DNA of 45,666 nucleotides from Bacillota bacterium (GTDB lineage: Bacteria > Bacillota > Clostridia > Lachnospirales > Lachnospiraceae): assembly GCA_023395555.1 (NCBI GenBank), contig JAEWYQ010000077.1, forward strand, positions 1 to 45,666. Direction: 5' to 3'. The notes below the pieces were generated by a model. The model had not been told where the DNA came from, searched no databases, and saw nothing but the letters and a program-made list of their open reading frames with translations. Below are positions 8,845-16,997 of the stretch, one piece after another. A program made the translations under genes and the position numbers. Positions within the stretch are counted from its first letter, which is position 1, and each line of letters begins with the position of its first letter.

Positions 8845-10446
8845 TTATTTGGAAGCAAGATACTGCTCATTCACTTCGTCAATAACCTTCTGTCCGCCCT
8901 GCTTCGACCAGTTGGCAAATGCGGCCTCCAGTCCGGTTTTATCGATTTCACCGCAGATATACTGTGTTCTGGCATATTTTAAAATCTCATCCAAAGTTGC
9001 TCCCAGCTCCGAATAGGTGGCAGAATTGGTTAAGAAGGGCAGGGCCGGATTAAACACGGCATAGGGCTCACATTCTGCCTTTACCTTCTCTTCTAAAATC
9101 AGTCTCTCGGACTTTTCTTCTGCCGGAGAGATCTGGCTCAGATTGGGAATATACGCTACCAGCTGATTCAGTCCCGCATAATTGGCCATTAAAGTAGTGT
9201 CTCCGATGTCCTTCTTTACGAGCTTTCCGTTCTCATTGATGTCATAGTTGATATCTTTCAGACCGTAGCCGGTTAAGGTCAGCATCTCATCATCATTCAT
9301 CTTATCCAGGAAGGTAAGGGCTGCCTCAATCTTCTCCGGAGTATTGCAGGTGGATGCGCTTAAGGTGAAATATCCGTTGTAGCCGGAGGTTGCCAGAGTC
9401 TTTCCGTTGATGGTTCCCAGCAGACCCATGGAAGCAAACTGGCTGGAATCTGTAACTGACATAATATTGTTATTTACAAAGTAATCCCAGACTCTGCGCC
9501 CGCCGTCCAGAACATCGATATACACACCGTTCTCGCCGTTCTTGCAGCCATTGCTCCAGGTATCTGTTGTCCGCACCGCCCAATCGGAAGGCATTAATCC
9601 ATCCTCATACAATTTCTTGAACCAGTCCAGAGCCTCAAAATATTCCTTCTGCATATGAACGGGCACCAGCTTTCCATCCACTTCCGCCCAGCCGTTGCCT
9701 ACGCCGAACCAGGTCTGCATAATATCAAAGGGGCCTGTGTAGGAGGTCATCTCCATGCCAATGGTATCATCCACGCCATTTCCGTCGGGATCATTATAAG
9801 TAAAGGCGTAGAGCATGTTATAGATATCATCGATTGACTGAGGTACACCAAGTCCCAGCTTCTCAGCCCAATCCGCCCGGTAAGCCACACCATAGCGGCC
9901 GATGACACGGGCACGGTAGATGCCGATCAGCTTGCCGTCCACCGTAAGGCTGGCAGCAACATTGGGATTCATCTTGGAAAGGTTGGGGTATTTCTCCGCG
10001 TCCTTGATATATTCTGTCAAATCAACAAAAGCGCCTGCCTTTGCCGCACTGACTACCGTACCGGTCAGCGCTCCGTTAAAGGTCATAATCATGGGCATGG
10101 TTGCCGGGTTGGCCAGGGCCAGGGTGTTTTTCTCATCCAATACATCGGTCTGAACCCAGTTGATCTCCAGGTCTGTATTGGTGTATTCCTTCAGCTGTTT
10201 CAAAATTTCCTCTGCATGCTCACCGGTGTTGGACATTCCCGAGTTAAAATCAATTGCAGAAAAGGTTACTTTCTGCGGCGCTTTGGAAGTATTGTCGGAT
10301 GAAGGCGCCGAAGTGGCCGTATTCTTACCATCTGTTCCCGAAGGTGCCGACGGTTTATCCTTGGAACTGCATCCGGCAAGCGCTGCCGTTACCATAATGA
10401 CTGCCAATGCCATTGCAGTCACCTTTTTGAATTTCTTTAAGTACAT
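8845..10446 (-). CDS. Sugar ABC transporter substrate-binding lipoprotein (LplA-like)
   Basis: This 533-residue protein has a lipoprotein signal: a basic start (MYLKKFKK), a hydrophobic stretch and the lipobox LAGC with Cys26, followed by a Ser/Thr/Lys-rich linker. The body matches the long extracellular solute-binding proteins of the LplA/YtcQ type (VTFSAIDFNSG, then TDLEINWVQTDV). Such proteins work with paired LplB/LplC permeases and an ATPase encoded elsewhere, and several serve pectin-derived oligosaccharides. The ATG is preceded by AGGAGG. It is third in the order permease, permease, binding protein, and is flanked by hairpins on both sides, consistent with separate control of its mRNA level. 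Import of rhamnogalacturonan oligosaccharides is inferred from neighbouring enzymes. Confidence 0.92.
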   Translation of the reverse strand: MYLKKFKKVTAMALAVIMVTAALAGCSSKDKPSAPSGTDGKNTATSAPSSDNTSKAPQKVTFSAIDFNSGMSNTGEHAEEILKQLKEYTNTDLEINWVQTDVLDEKNTLALANPATMPMIMTFNGALTGTVVSAAKAGAFVDLTEYIKDAEKYPNLSKMNPNVAASLTVDGKLIGIYRARVIGRYGVAYRADWAEKLGLGVPQSIDDIYNMLYAFTYNDPDGNGVDDTIGMEMTSYTGPFDIMQTWFGVGNGWAEVDGKLVPVHMQKEYFEALDWFKKLYEDGLMPSDWAVRTTDTWSNGCKNGENGVYIDVLDGGRRVWDYFVNNNIMSVTDSSQFASMGLLGTINGKTLATSGYNGYFTLSASTCNTPEKIEAALTFLDKMNDDEMLTLTGYGLKDINYDINENGKLVKKDIGDTTLMANYAGLNQLVAYIPNLSQISPAEEKSERLILEEKVKAECEPYAVFNPALPFLTNSATYSELGATLDEILKYARTQYICGEIDKTGLEAAFANWSKQGGQKVIDEVNEQYLASK

Positions 10447-10506
10447 AAAACTCTCCTCCTTTAATATAGATATCTATTGGTGTTTACGAGACACCTTGGG
10501 CGGATG

Positions 10507-10528
10507 GCAGGAAATGCAATTCCTGCCG
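10507..10528 (-). promoter_or_regulatory. Intercistronic hairpin upstream of the binding-protein gene
   Basis: GGCAGGAA and TTCCTGCC form an 8-bp perfect stem around a 6-base loop in the 145-base gap between the LplC-type permease and the binding-protein gene. No U-tract follows on the minus strand, so mRNA stabilisation or processing is more likely than termination. Confidence 0.5.
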
Positions 10529-10591
10529 CCTTCCCTTATCGTTCTTCCTGCGAAGCAGACAAGGCCGCTGCCCTGTGTGCTGTCTGGCCGG

Positions 10592-11494
10592 CTATCCCTT
10601 TACCGCGCCAACCATAACGCCCTTGGTAAAATACTTCTGGACAAAGGGGTAGATGCATATGATCGGAACCGTCGCTATAACCGTGGCGGCCATTTTAACC
10701 GCTTTATCCGGTGGCGCCCCCCAGGTGTCATAGTAATCCAGCATGACCTCGGAAATATTGCTGGCCTTTAGCACGATGTTTCTCAGTATAATCTGTACCG
10801 TGAACTTGGAAGGGGTATTGAGATAAATCATGGCGTTAAAATAATCATTCCAGTACCCAACCCCGTAGAACAGGGAAATGGATGCGATAACCGGCTTGGA
10901 CAGGGGCAGGATGATCTTCCCGAATATCCCGATCTCACTGCAGCCGTCAATACAGGCCGCTTCCTCCAGCTCAACAGGAAGCTCCTGAAAAAAGTTCTTA
11001 ATAATAATCATGTTAAAGGGGCTGATTGCTCCGATCAATACCAGCGCCCAGTAGCTGTCGTACAGCTTATAGCCGTTCAATACCAGATAGGTAGGTATCA
11101 TACCGCCTGAAAACAGCATTGTCACAATTACCATATTTAAGATCAGGGTTCTTCCCCTCAGATGCTTCTTCGACAAGGGATAGGCGAACAGCAGTGACAG
11201 CGTCATGCTTACTGTTGTCCCCAGCAAAGTGAGCTTAATGGAATTCCACAGGCCCATTAGTATGTTTCCGTTTTTTATTGCGTAGTTGTACGCATTCATT
11301 GACCAGACCCTGGGGATAATGAAAAAAGCCCGTTCCGTCAGTTCCTTATCCGTCGCAAAGGAGCCTGCGACTACATATAGAAAGGGAAGCACCGTACTCA
11401 GTGCAATCAGCCCGATCACACCATAGATAATCACATCCGCAACCCGGGTGCTAAGACTTCCCCTGATCCTATTGCCTTTTTTTAATGATGCCAC
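10592..11494 (-). CDS. Sugar ABC transporter permease (LplC/YtcP-like)
   Basis: This 300-residue inner-membrane protein has about six hydrophobic segments, the first near residues 22-45 (VIIYGVIGLIALSTVLPFLYVVAG). The permease EAA loop is ELEEAACIDGCSEIGIFGKIILPLSKP. It ends TKGVMVGAVKG, as is usual for the LplC/YtcP type of carbohydrate permeases. The start is GTG with a GGGGG-rich site upstream, and it begins 18 bases after the partner permease stops, which suggests co-transcription and coupled translation. It forms the channel with the LplB-type partner. No ATPase gene is present in the window, so a shared MsmX-type ATPase encoded elsewhere is likely. Confidence 0.92.
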   Translation of the reverse strand: MASLKKGNRIRGSLSTRVADVIIYGVIGLIALSTVLPFLYVVAGSFATDKELTERAFFIIPRVWSMNAYNYAIKNGNILMGLWNSIKLTLLGTTVSMTLSLLFAYPLSKKHLRGRTLILNMVIVTMLFSGGMIPTYLVLNGYKLYDSYWALVLIGAISPFNMIIIKNFFQELPVELEEAACIDGCSEIGIFGKIILPLSKPVIASISLFYGVGYWNDYFNAMIYLNTPSKFTVQIILRNIVLKASNISEVMLDYYDTWGAPPDKAVKMAATVIATVPIICIYPFVQKYFTKGVMVGAVKG

Positions 11495-11512
11495 TCTATT
11501 TCTTCCCCCTTC

Positions 11513-12454
11513 CTAGTAAATTCCGCTTTCTCCGGCCTTCTTTGCCGTCCAGTTTGCCCCAAGTACCATAATCAGACCAACCAACGACTTGAACATACCG
11601 GCTGCCGCCGAGAAGGAGTATCGCCCGTTCTGAATACCCTTGGTATAGATATAGGTATCAAACACATCCGCATAGGCAATATTTAAGTCATTTCTCATAA
11701 GGAATATCTGCTCATAGCCTGTATTCAGCAGGGAGCCCACCCGTAGGATCAGCATCATAATAATGGTTCCTTTAATGGCCGGAAGGGTGATATGCCACAT
11801 TAGCCTCCATCTGCCCGCACCGTCCACACGGGCCGCTTCATATAGATTCTGATCCACTCCTGCCAATGCGGCAAGGAATATGATAGTGCCGTAGCCGGTT
11901 TCCTTCCAGATATCCTGGCCCACGATCAGCCCCCAGAAGTATTTTCCCTGGGACAGAACGTCGAATTTGCTGCCGGTAATCCCCCGGACCACCATACTAA
12001 TGATACCGTCGTTGGTATTCAGTAATTGATAGGAAAGGCTGGCTACGATAACCCAGGAGATAAAATGCGGTATGTAAACCAGGGTCTGCACCGTTCTCTT
12101 ATAACCATTATGTCTTATCTCATTTAAGAAGAGAGACAGAATAATTGGCGCAGGAAAGTAGATAAACAGCTGCATCAGAGAAATTCCCAGGGTATTACGG
12201 AGCAGCCGCCCAAAATCATTGGTGGCAAAGAAACTGGCAAACTGCTTGAAGCCCACCCAGTCACTTTTCCAGATGCCTACGAAGGGATTGTATTCTTTAA
12301 ATGCAATCACAAGTCCGCCGATTGGAACATAGCGAAACAGAATAAAGTACAAAATTCCCGGGAGCAGCATGATATACAGCCACTTGTGAGCCTTCATATA
12401 GCTTAAGGTACTCATAGAATTAGGTACAAAGGCTGCCGGCTTCTTTTTTTTCAT
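11513..12454 (-). CDS. Sugar ABC transporter permease (LplB/YteP-like)
   Basis: This 313-residue membrane protein has about six hydrophobic segments, starting with WLYIMLLPGILYFILFRYVPIG. The EAA loop is NLYEAARVDGAGRWRLMWHITLPAIKGT. The FRYVPIGGLVIAFKEYNPFVGI motif is typical of LplB/YteP permeases. The ATG at 12454 has AAGGAGGT five bases upstream, whereas the ATG at 12484 has none. It is the first gene of the transporter-enzyme operon, and the 290-base gap before it probably carries the regulated promoter. Pectin-oligosaccharide transport is inferred from context. Confidence 0.92.
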   Translation of the reverse strand: MKKKKPAAFVPNSMSTLSYMKAHKWLYIMLLPGILYFILFRYVPIGGLVIAFKEYNPFVGIWKSDWVGFKQFASFFATNDFGRLLRNTLGISLMQLFIYFPAPIILSLFLNEIRHNGYKRTVQTLVYIPHFISWVIVASLSYQLLNTNDGIISMVVRGITGSKFDVLSQGKYFWGLIVGQDIWKETGYGTIIFLAALAGVDQNLYEAARVDGAGRWRLMWHITLPAIKGTIIMMLILRVGSLLNTGYEQIFLMRNDLNIAYADVFDTYIYTKGIQNGRYSFSAAAGMFKSLVGLIMVLGANWTAKKAGESGIY

Positions 12455-12484
12455 AAATGACCTCCTTGCATTACTTTTATGCAA

Positions 12485-12660
12485 AACACTTAACTGGATC
12501 CGTTATTTTGCATATCGCTTAGTGAAATGTTACATCATCTCTCTGATAACATCTATAATCTTTTTATAGAATGTGGTTATCTTGTATAGAAATAATCATT
12601 TTATTTCCTATTTGTTTATCATATATATATAATGATTATTCCCTGAAACAGCCCAGAAAC
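12485..12660 (-). promoter_or_regulatory. Probable regulatory region of the pectin-transporter operon
   Basis: This AT-rich stretch separates the AraC regulator's terminator from the LplB-type gene. It holds an inverted pair AATAATCATT (12591-12600) and AATGATTATT (12631-12640), 40 bases apart. On the minus strand TATAAA/TTATAG elements lie near 12555-12570, but no convincing -35 box does. A promoter without a good -35 fits one that needs an AraC-type activator. This is inference. Confidence 0.4.
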
Positions 12661-12663
12661 GAC

Positions 12664-12705
12664 AAAAATACCACATTCTTACCGTAATGAATTGTAAGAA
12701 TGTGG
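12664..12705 (-). terminator. Intrinsic terminator after the AraC regulator gene
   Basis: CCACATTCTTAC at 12671-12682 pairs perfectly with GTAAGAATGTGG at 12694-12705, a 12-bp stem with an 11-base loop. On the minus strand TATTTTT follows. It lies 40 bases after the stop of the AraC regulator, so the regulator and the transporter genes are largely separate units. Confidence 0.85.
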
Positions 12706-12744
12706 CCATGATAACGGGATATCGGGATTCCGGTTGTATGCAAT

Positions 12745-15045
12745 CTATAAAAGATTCCGATACTTTCCCGGTGTGGTGCCGACCGCCTTGCTGAAAAAGC
12801 GGATGAAATTCTGTGCATTGGTATAGTTCAATTGCTGTGCAATCTCTCCGATGGTTAATTTTGTTTCCTTCAACAGACGCTTTGCCTGTTCGATCTTATA
12901 CTCCTCCAGGTAATTGGCAAAGGATTTATTCTTTTCCATCTTCAATATCTTCCAGATGTAGGTCGGATGATAATTGAGTATTTCCGCACACTCTGCCAGG
13001 GTTATATTACCTTTGTGCTCTTCTATCAGCTGCTGCACCTTTTCCATAATCAGATGGGTTTGGGTTGAATTCAGGGAATCCATGGCTTCCATGATGGGAT
13101 CAATGACCACATGCTTAATATATCTTCTGCATTTGTCCAGGTCATATAATCCAACCATCTGCATATAGATATCGGAAAGGCTTTCCCGGAACAGATGCTC
13201 CGTATCCAGCCCGAATTCCATAATTGCCAGGAGAATTGCATTGGTAAACTGCACCAGATAAATTACCGTATCGTCATGGGACAGCTTCTCCTGCTTCAGA
13301 TACCGGATAAACAGATTCACCGCATTATAAGCCTGTTCCTTATCACATCCCATAATGGCTGTCCTGATCTCTTTCTCATAGGAGCTCTCCAGTACCTTCT
13401 TTCCCTTGCTGGTCTGCTCCGCATAGAATCGGCAATAGCTGTAGCCCGCGGACTGGGTATGCTCCGTATCGGACTGGATGTCGCTGTTAAGGGCATGGAT
13501 ACTTTCCTGGTAAGCAATATTCAGCTGACGAATATCAGAATGTACGGCGCTTACTCCTACGCCGATATGCAGGCCATAGGTGCTCTCCACATATTTCTTC
13601 AGCTCGTTGAAGAAGTCCATGACAATATGTACCATAACCTCCGGATCTTCTTCGCTGACGGTACAGAACACCGCTCTGGCATAATAGATCGGCTGGAGGC
13701 TCAGGCTCTTCCTCAAATGCTCCGGCATATTATTAACAATATCATTTCCGATCTCATCTTCATGATCCCCGGTCAGGGTCTGTGCCTCATCACTGGTCCG
13801 GAAAATAATTGCAAGAGTCGTAAAATTACCGATGGAATCCAATTGCAGCTTCTCTAAAAAGGTATCCACACCCTCCGGCATCAGCTCCTTCCGCAAAAGA
13901 CGCAGCTCAAACAGCTCCATAACCCGGCTTCTCTGTTCCAGAACCTTTTCCTCCAGCTCCGCATTATTGCCAACCAGGTAGTCAAAGCTGTCCGCCAGAA
14001 ATTGAAGTTCATTGCCGTTGAAGCCTTCTCTTTCCTGACTGCCCGCCGTCGCTTTTCTGGTCAAATGGTTGATGGGCATGTAAATTCCATAGCCGATGAG
14101 CGCCGCTATAATGATCAGCACCGCTATAATCAGAAGCAGAATGGACACCGAGTAATTCTTTGTCTCCTTCGTTACTTCATTCCAGTTATTTGCCACGTAA
14201 TAATGCCAGTTCATGATGGAGGAACTGCTTTTCGTCACCACATACAGACTGCCGTCGGAACTCTTCATCTTTTTGACGAAGGGCTCCTCCAGCCGGTAGG
14301 AAAGCAGCGCGTCATTCAGAGCCGGATTGGAGCTGTAGATAATCTTACCGTCATCATCCGTCACAATGATATCCTCGCTCCCTGCCAGTCCGTCAGTCAT
14401 CCAGCCATGAAGCTCCCCCCTGTTAATATTGATAATAATCATTCCATACACATACAGATTGGCCGCAGGCAGCTTCATCACCAGATTCAGACCGCTGGTA
14501 TCCACATACAATCTGTAATTGACGTCATTTACCCCCAGGGAAATGGATTCATCATCATAATGCCAGTAATTCTTATCAATGCCGGTATTGTTATAATTAT
14601 ATAAATCATTTACCAAATTCTGGTTCAATACGCTGGTGAAGGGGTACATTCCCTTATGGCTTAATACCCAGCCCGTTTTAAAATTCACCAGGGTATAACC
14701 GGAGATGTAATCAGACAGTACATTATTTCCCGCCAGGATATCCATTGCCGCCTTGATATAGCTGTACTGGTAGTATTTTAAATCATTCTCCAGCACATAG
14801 CTTACCTCGTCATTGGTGGTATTGGCCAAATAATACCGCTTCAGATTAATCAGGTTCTCATCGATGCGCTTGGCAATCTGCTTCGCATCCGTTTGGGACA
14901 GATCCCTTGCACTGAGCGTCAGCTGCTGCATATAATTCCTATAAGAATACAGGCTGAACGCAATTACCGCAGCCATAAGAAACAGGGATAGATAGATGAT
15001 AATCTTATGCTTGTACTTGAGATTGCTCCATTTTCCCCGCCTCAT
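12745..15045 (-). CDS. Membrane-anchored AraC-family regulator with extracellular sensor (YtdP/YesN-like)
   Basis: This 766-residue protein has a first membrane helix at about residues 14-36 and an extracellular region of about 265 residues that reads as a Cache-like sensor (IIVTDDDGKIIYSSNP). A second membrane helix is at about 300-324, followed by a cytoplasmic linker with a diverged GGDEF-like or helical part. The C-terminal AraC double helix-turn-helix covers about 680-766 (ITLAECAEILNYHPTYIWKIL, then TIGEIAQQLNYTNAQNFIRFF). This one-component design senses a sugar outside and activates genes inside, and such proteins often sit beside LplABC-type transporters. The start overlaps the stop of the YesU-like gene by ATGA, indicating translational coupling. 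A terminator follows it. The likely target is the transporter-enzyme operon immediately downstream. Confidence 0.9.
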   Translation of the reverse strand: MRRGKWSNLKYKHKIIIYLSLFLMAAVIAFSLYSYRNYMQQLTLSARDLSQTDAKQIAKRIDENLINLKRYYLANTTNDEVSYVLENDLKYYQYSYIKAAMDILAGNNVLSDYISGYTLVNFKTGWVLSHKGMYPFTSVLNQNLVNDLYNYNNTGIDKNYWHYDDESISLGVNDVNYRLYVDTSGLNLVMKLPAANLYVYGMIIININRGELHGWMTDGLAGSEDIIVTDDDGKIIYSSNPALNDALLSYRLEEPFVKKMKSSDGSLYVVTKSSSSIMNWHYYVANNWNEVTKETKNYSVSILLLIIAVLIIIAALIGYGIYMPINHLTRKATAGSQEREGFNGNELQFLADSFDYLVGNNAELEEKVLEQRSRVMELFELRLLRKELMPEGVDTFLEKLQLDSIGNFTTLAIIFRTSDEAQTLTGDHEDEIGNDIVNNMPEHLRKSLSLQPIYYARAVFCTVSEEDPEVMVHIVMDFFNELKKYVESTYGLHIGVGVSAVHSDIRQLNIAYQESIHALNSDIQSDTEHTQSAGYSYCRFYAEQTSKGKKVLESSYEKEIRTAIMGCDKEQAYNAVNLFIRYLKQEKLSHDDTVIYLVQFTNAILLAIMEFGLDTEHLFRESLSDIYMQMVGLYDLDKCRRYIKHVVIDPIMEAMDSLNSTQTHLIMEKVQQLIEEHKGNITLAECAEILNYHPTYIWKILKMEKNKSFANYLEEYKIEQAKRLLKETKLTIGEIAQQLNYTNAQNFIRFFSKAVGTTPGKYRNLL

Positions 15046-15731
15046 AGCTGATACACCTTCAGATCCGAGTATTCCCCAATCATTGGCGCCAGCTGCCGGA
15101 AACCGATTTTCCCTCCGCCCAGCTTCGCTCCGTAGGTAACCCCGTCATCTAAGAAGCGAAAGATCTCCAGCTCATTGACAAAGAAGGCGATCTGCTCTCC
15201 TTTCTTAAGACAGGCCAGCCGATATGGCTCTGTGATGTCGGCAACATCAGGAATCGGATCGGCTCCCTGGGCAACCAGGTGAAAGCCATGGCTCTTACGC
15301 AGGTTACAGGTGTGGAACCGCCTTTCTTCCAGCTCCTTCCGGCGGAAATATGACACATGGAACGCATTGATATCCCCATGGTGATACTGGGGGTATTCTC
15401 CGGTTCTTGTCTTCAGGGACGGATCAAATACATCCTCCCCCCTTCTGCCCGCGGCGGCAAAGAACAAAATAGCCAGCCCCGGCTCCCTTAAGGGTCTGAA
15501 ATTCCATTGTATCAGCACATCACAAGGAAACTCTTCCGGGCACCACAGCACATAGTTTGCCTTCTGCCCCTCCTCTTCGGATACCGCATTCTCCATACGC
15601 AGCTTTCCCTCCGGGAAGGACAGGTGAGCCCGGCCTTCCAGACAGAAGCCTGCCAGATCCTTCTCCTCGGCCAATGGATTATGATAGATCAAAAGCGGTT
15701 CTCTTTCCAATCCCAATGATTGATATTGCAT
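15042..15731 (-). CDS. DUF1961 family protein, YesU-like
   Basis: This 229-residue protein matches the DUF1961/YesU family, with an aromatic-rich beta-sandwich pattern (WFFAA-type core LAILFFAAAGRRGEDVFD, YPQYHHGDINAFHVSYF, RKSHGFHLVAQGADPIPD, GGGKIGFRQLAPMIGEYSDLKVY). In Bacillus subtilis yesU lies within the rhamnogalacturonan gene cluster. No enzymatic role is established to my knowledge; the fold appears lectin- or glycosidase-like. There is no signal peptide. The ATG at 15731 has GGAG seven bases upstream, while the longer start at 15755 lacks one. It is the first gene of a two-gene unit with the AraC regulator, overlapping by four bases. Its link to RG-I catabolism rests on context and family distribution. 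Confidence 0.82.
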   Translation of the reverse strand: MQYQSLGLEREPLLIYHNPLAEEKDLAGFCLEGRAHLSFPEGKLRMENAVSEEEGQKANYVLWCPEEFPCDVLIQWNFRPLREPGLAILFFAAAGRRGEDVFDPSLKTRTGEYPQYHHGDINAFHVSYFRRKELEERRFHTCNLRKSHGFHLVAQGADPIPDVADITEPYRLACLKKGEQIAFFVNELEIFRFLDDGVTYGAKLGGGKIGFRQLAPMIGEYSDLKVYQL

Positions 15732-15791
15732 AATAATTCTCCATTCTAACCACAATACTTTTTATTTCTCTCTTTGCTTACTCCTCTTCTA

Positions 15792-15813
15792 TTTTACGAC
15801 AGTTGTCCTAAAA
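15792..15813. promoter_or_regulatory. 22-bp palindromic operator candidate between yesU-like and moxR genes
   Basis: The left arm TTTTACGACA and the right arm TGTCCTAAAA match as inverted repeats at 9 of 10 positions around a central GT. The ACAnnTGT core resembles BlaI/MecI/CopY-type operators, but the cognate regulator is unknown. It is 61 bases upstream of the yesU-like start and 55 bases before the moxR promoter. Confidence 0.5.
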
Positions 15814-15867
15814 CATAAATAGGTTTTTTAAAAAGAATCCATCCCATGTCTTCTCCTCAGTAATCTA

Positions 15868-15897
15868 TTGACTGGCATAATATAGCAGTGCTATACT
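15868..15897 (+). promoter_or_regulatory. Promoter of the moxR-DUF58-DUF4129 operon
   Basis: A -35 TTGACT (15868-15873) is followed after 18 bases by a -10 TATACT (15892-15897). The moxR ATG is about 60 bases downstream. Confidence 0.65.
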
Positions 15898-15957
15898 GTA
15901 AAGTAACAAAGCAACCATAAACGGCACCAAAATACTAAGAAAAGGACTGGCATCTTC

Positions 15958-16911
15958 ATGGAAATAAGTAGCCTTCAACAGAAAACAACCGCAATCCGAG
16001 AGAATATCCAAAAGGTTATCGTCGGAAAATCAGAACTCATTGATCTGCTCCTTACCGCCCTTCTGGCAAACGGACATGTTCTCCTGGAGGATGTCCCCGG
16101 CACCGGCAAGACGATGCTGGCCAAATCCCTGGCCAAATCCATTGACGCGGATTTTAAGCGCATCCAGTTTACACCGGATCTTCTTCCCTCCGATATCACC
16201 GGACTGAACTACTACAATCAGAAACAGGGGGAATTCACCTTCCACGGCGGCCCTGTTTTTACCCATATCCTGCTGGCGGATGAGATCAACCGTGCCACCC
16301 CAAGAACTCAGTCCAGTCTTCTGGAATGTATGGAAGAGCGGCAGATTACCATTGACGGGGTAACCCATCTGCTGGAAAAGCCTTTTCTGGTTATTGCCAC
16401 TCAGAACCCTGTGGAGACCTCAGGCACCTTCCCCCTGCCGGAAGCCCAGCTGGACCGTTTTCTTATGCAGCTTCAGGTAGGCTTTCCCTCCTCTGGGGAG
16501 GAGCTGTCCATCCTGACCCGTTTTATTGAGGACAGCCCCCTGGAAACCCTGCAGCCGGTATGTACGAGGGAAGAGCTCCTTGGGATGCAGAACACCATAA
16601 AGGGGATCTATGTTCATCCCTCCCTGATGGAGTATATGATTGAACTCATTCATCGGACCAGAACCAACGACAATATTGCCCTGGGGGTCAGTCCCAGAGG
16701 CTCTCTGGCCCTGCTCAGGGCCTCCCAGGCTTACAGCGCCCTCCGGGGACAGACCTATGTTACCCCGGAGATCATCCGGCACCTTGTTCCCTTTGTGCTG
16801 ATGCACCGCCTGATCCTGCGCTCGAACTTTCAGAGGACCGCTTCCGCAGTTGAGCTGCTGAACCGTATCCTGTCCGACACTCCGGTTCCGACAGAGGATT
16901 TTTCTCATTGA
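15958..16911 (+). CDS. MoxR-family AAA+ ATPase
   Basis: This 317-residue protein has Walker A GTGKT at residues 48-52 in EDVPGTGKTMLAKSLA and Walker B ILLADEINRA near 108-117. It also has the MoxR-typical TPRTQSSLLECMEERQ and ATQNPVETSGTFPLPEAQLDRF blocks and the sensor region GVSPRGSLALLRASQAYS. MoxR ATPases act as chaperone-like remodelers and are usually encoded beside DUF58 and membrane proteins, as here. The ATG has only a weak upstream site. It is the first gene of a plus-strand, three-gene unit running opposite to both flanking regions. The client of this system is not known. Confidence 0.95.
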   Translation: MEISSLQQKTTAIRENIQKVIVGKSELIDLLLTALLANGHVLLEDVPGTGKTMLAKSLAKSIDADFKRIQFTPDLLPSDITGLNYYNQKQGEFTFHGGPVFTHILLADEINRATPRTQSSLLECMEERQITIDGVTHLLEKPFLVIATQNPVETSGTFPLPEAQLDRFLMQLQVGFPSSGEELSILTRFIEDSPLETLQPVCTREELLGMQNTIKGIYVHPSLMEYMIELIHRTRTNDNIALGVSPRGSLALLRASQAYSALRGQTYVTPEIIRHLVPFVLMHRLILRSNFQRTASAVELLNRILSDTPVPTEDFSH

Positions 16912-16997
16912 GGAATAGTACGCTGCAGCTTATGAGAAAGGACACGCTGCGGACGAGGTAGTTCTGCCATATTGCAGCTTCTGCATCATGGCATGCC

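Noticed and set aside
12636..12818. Short minus-strand ORF of 60 codons at the end of the AraC gene
   Set aside because: It overlaps the AraC coding end and crosses the terminator; no initiation signals.
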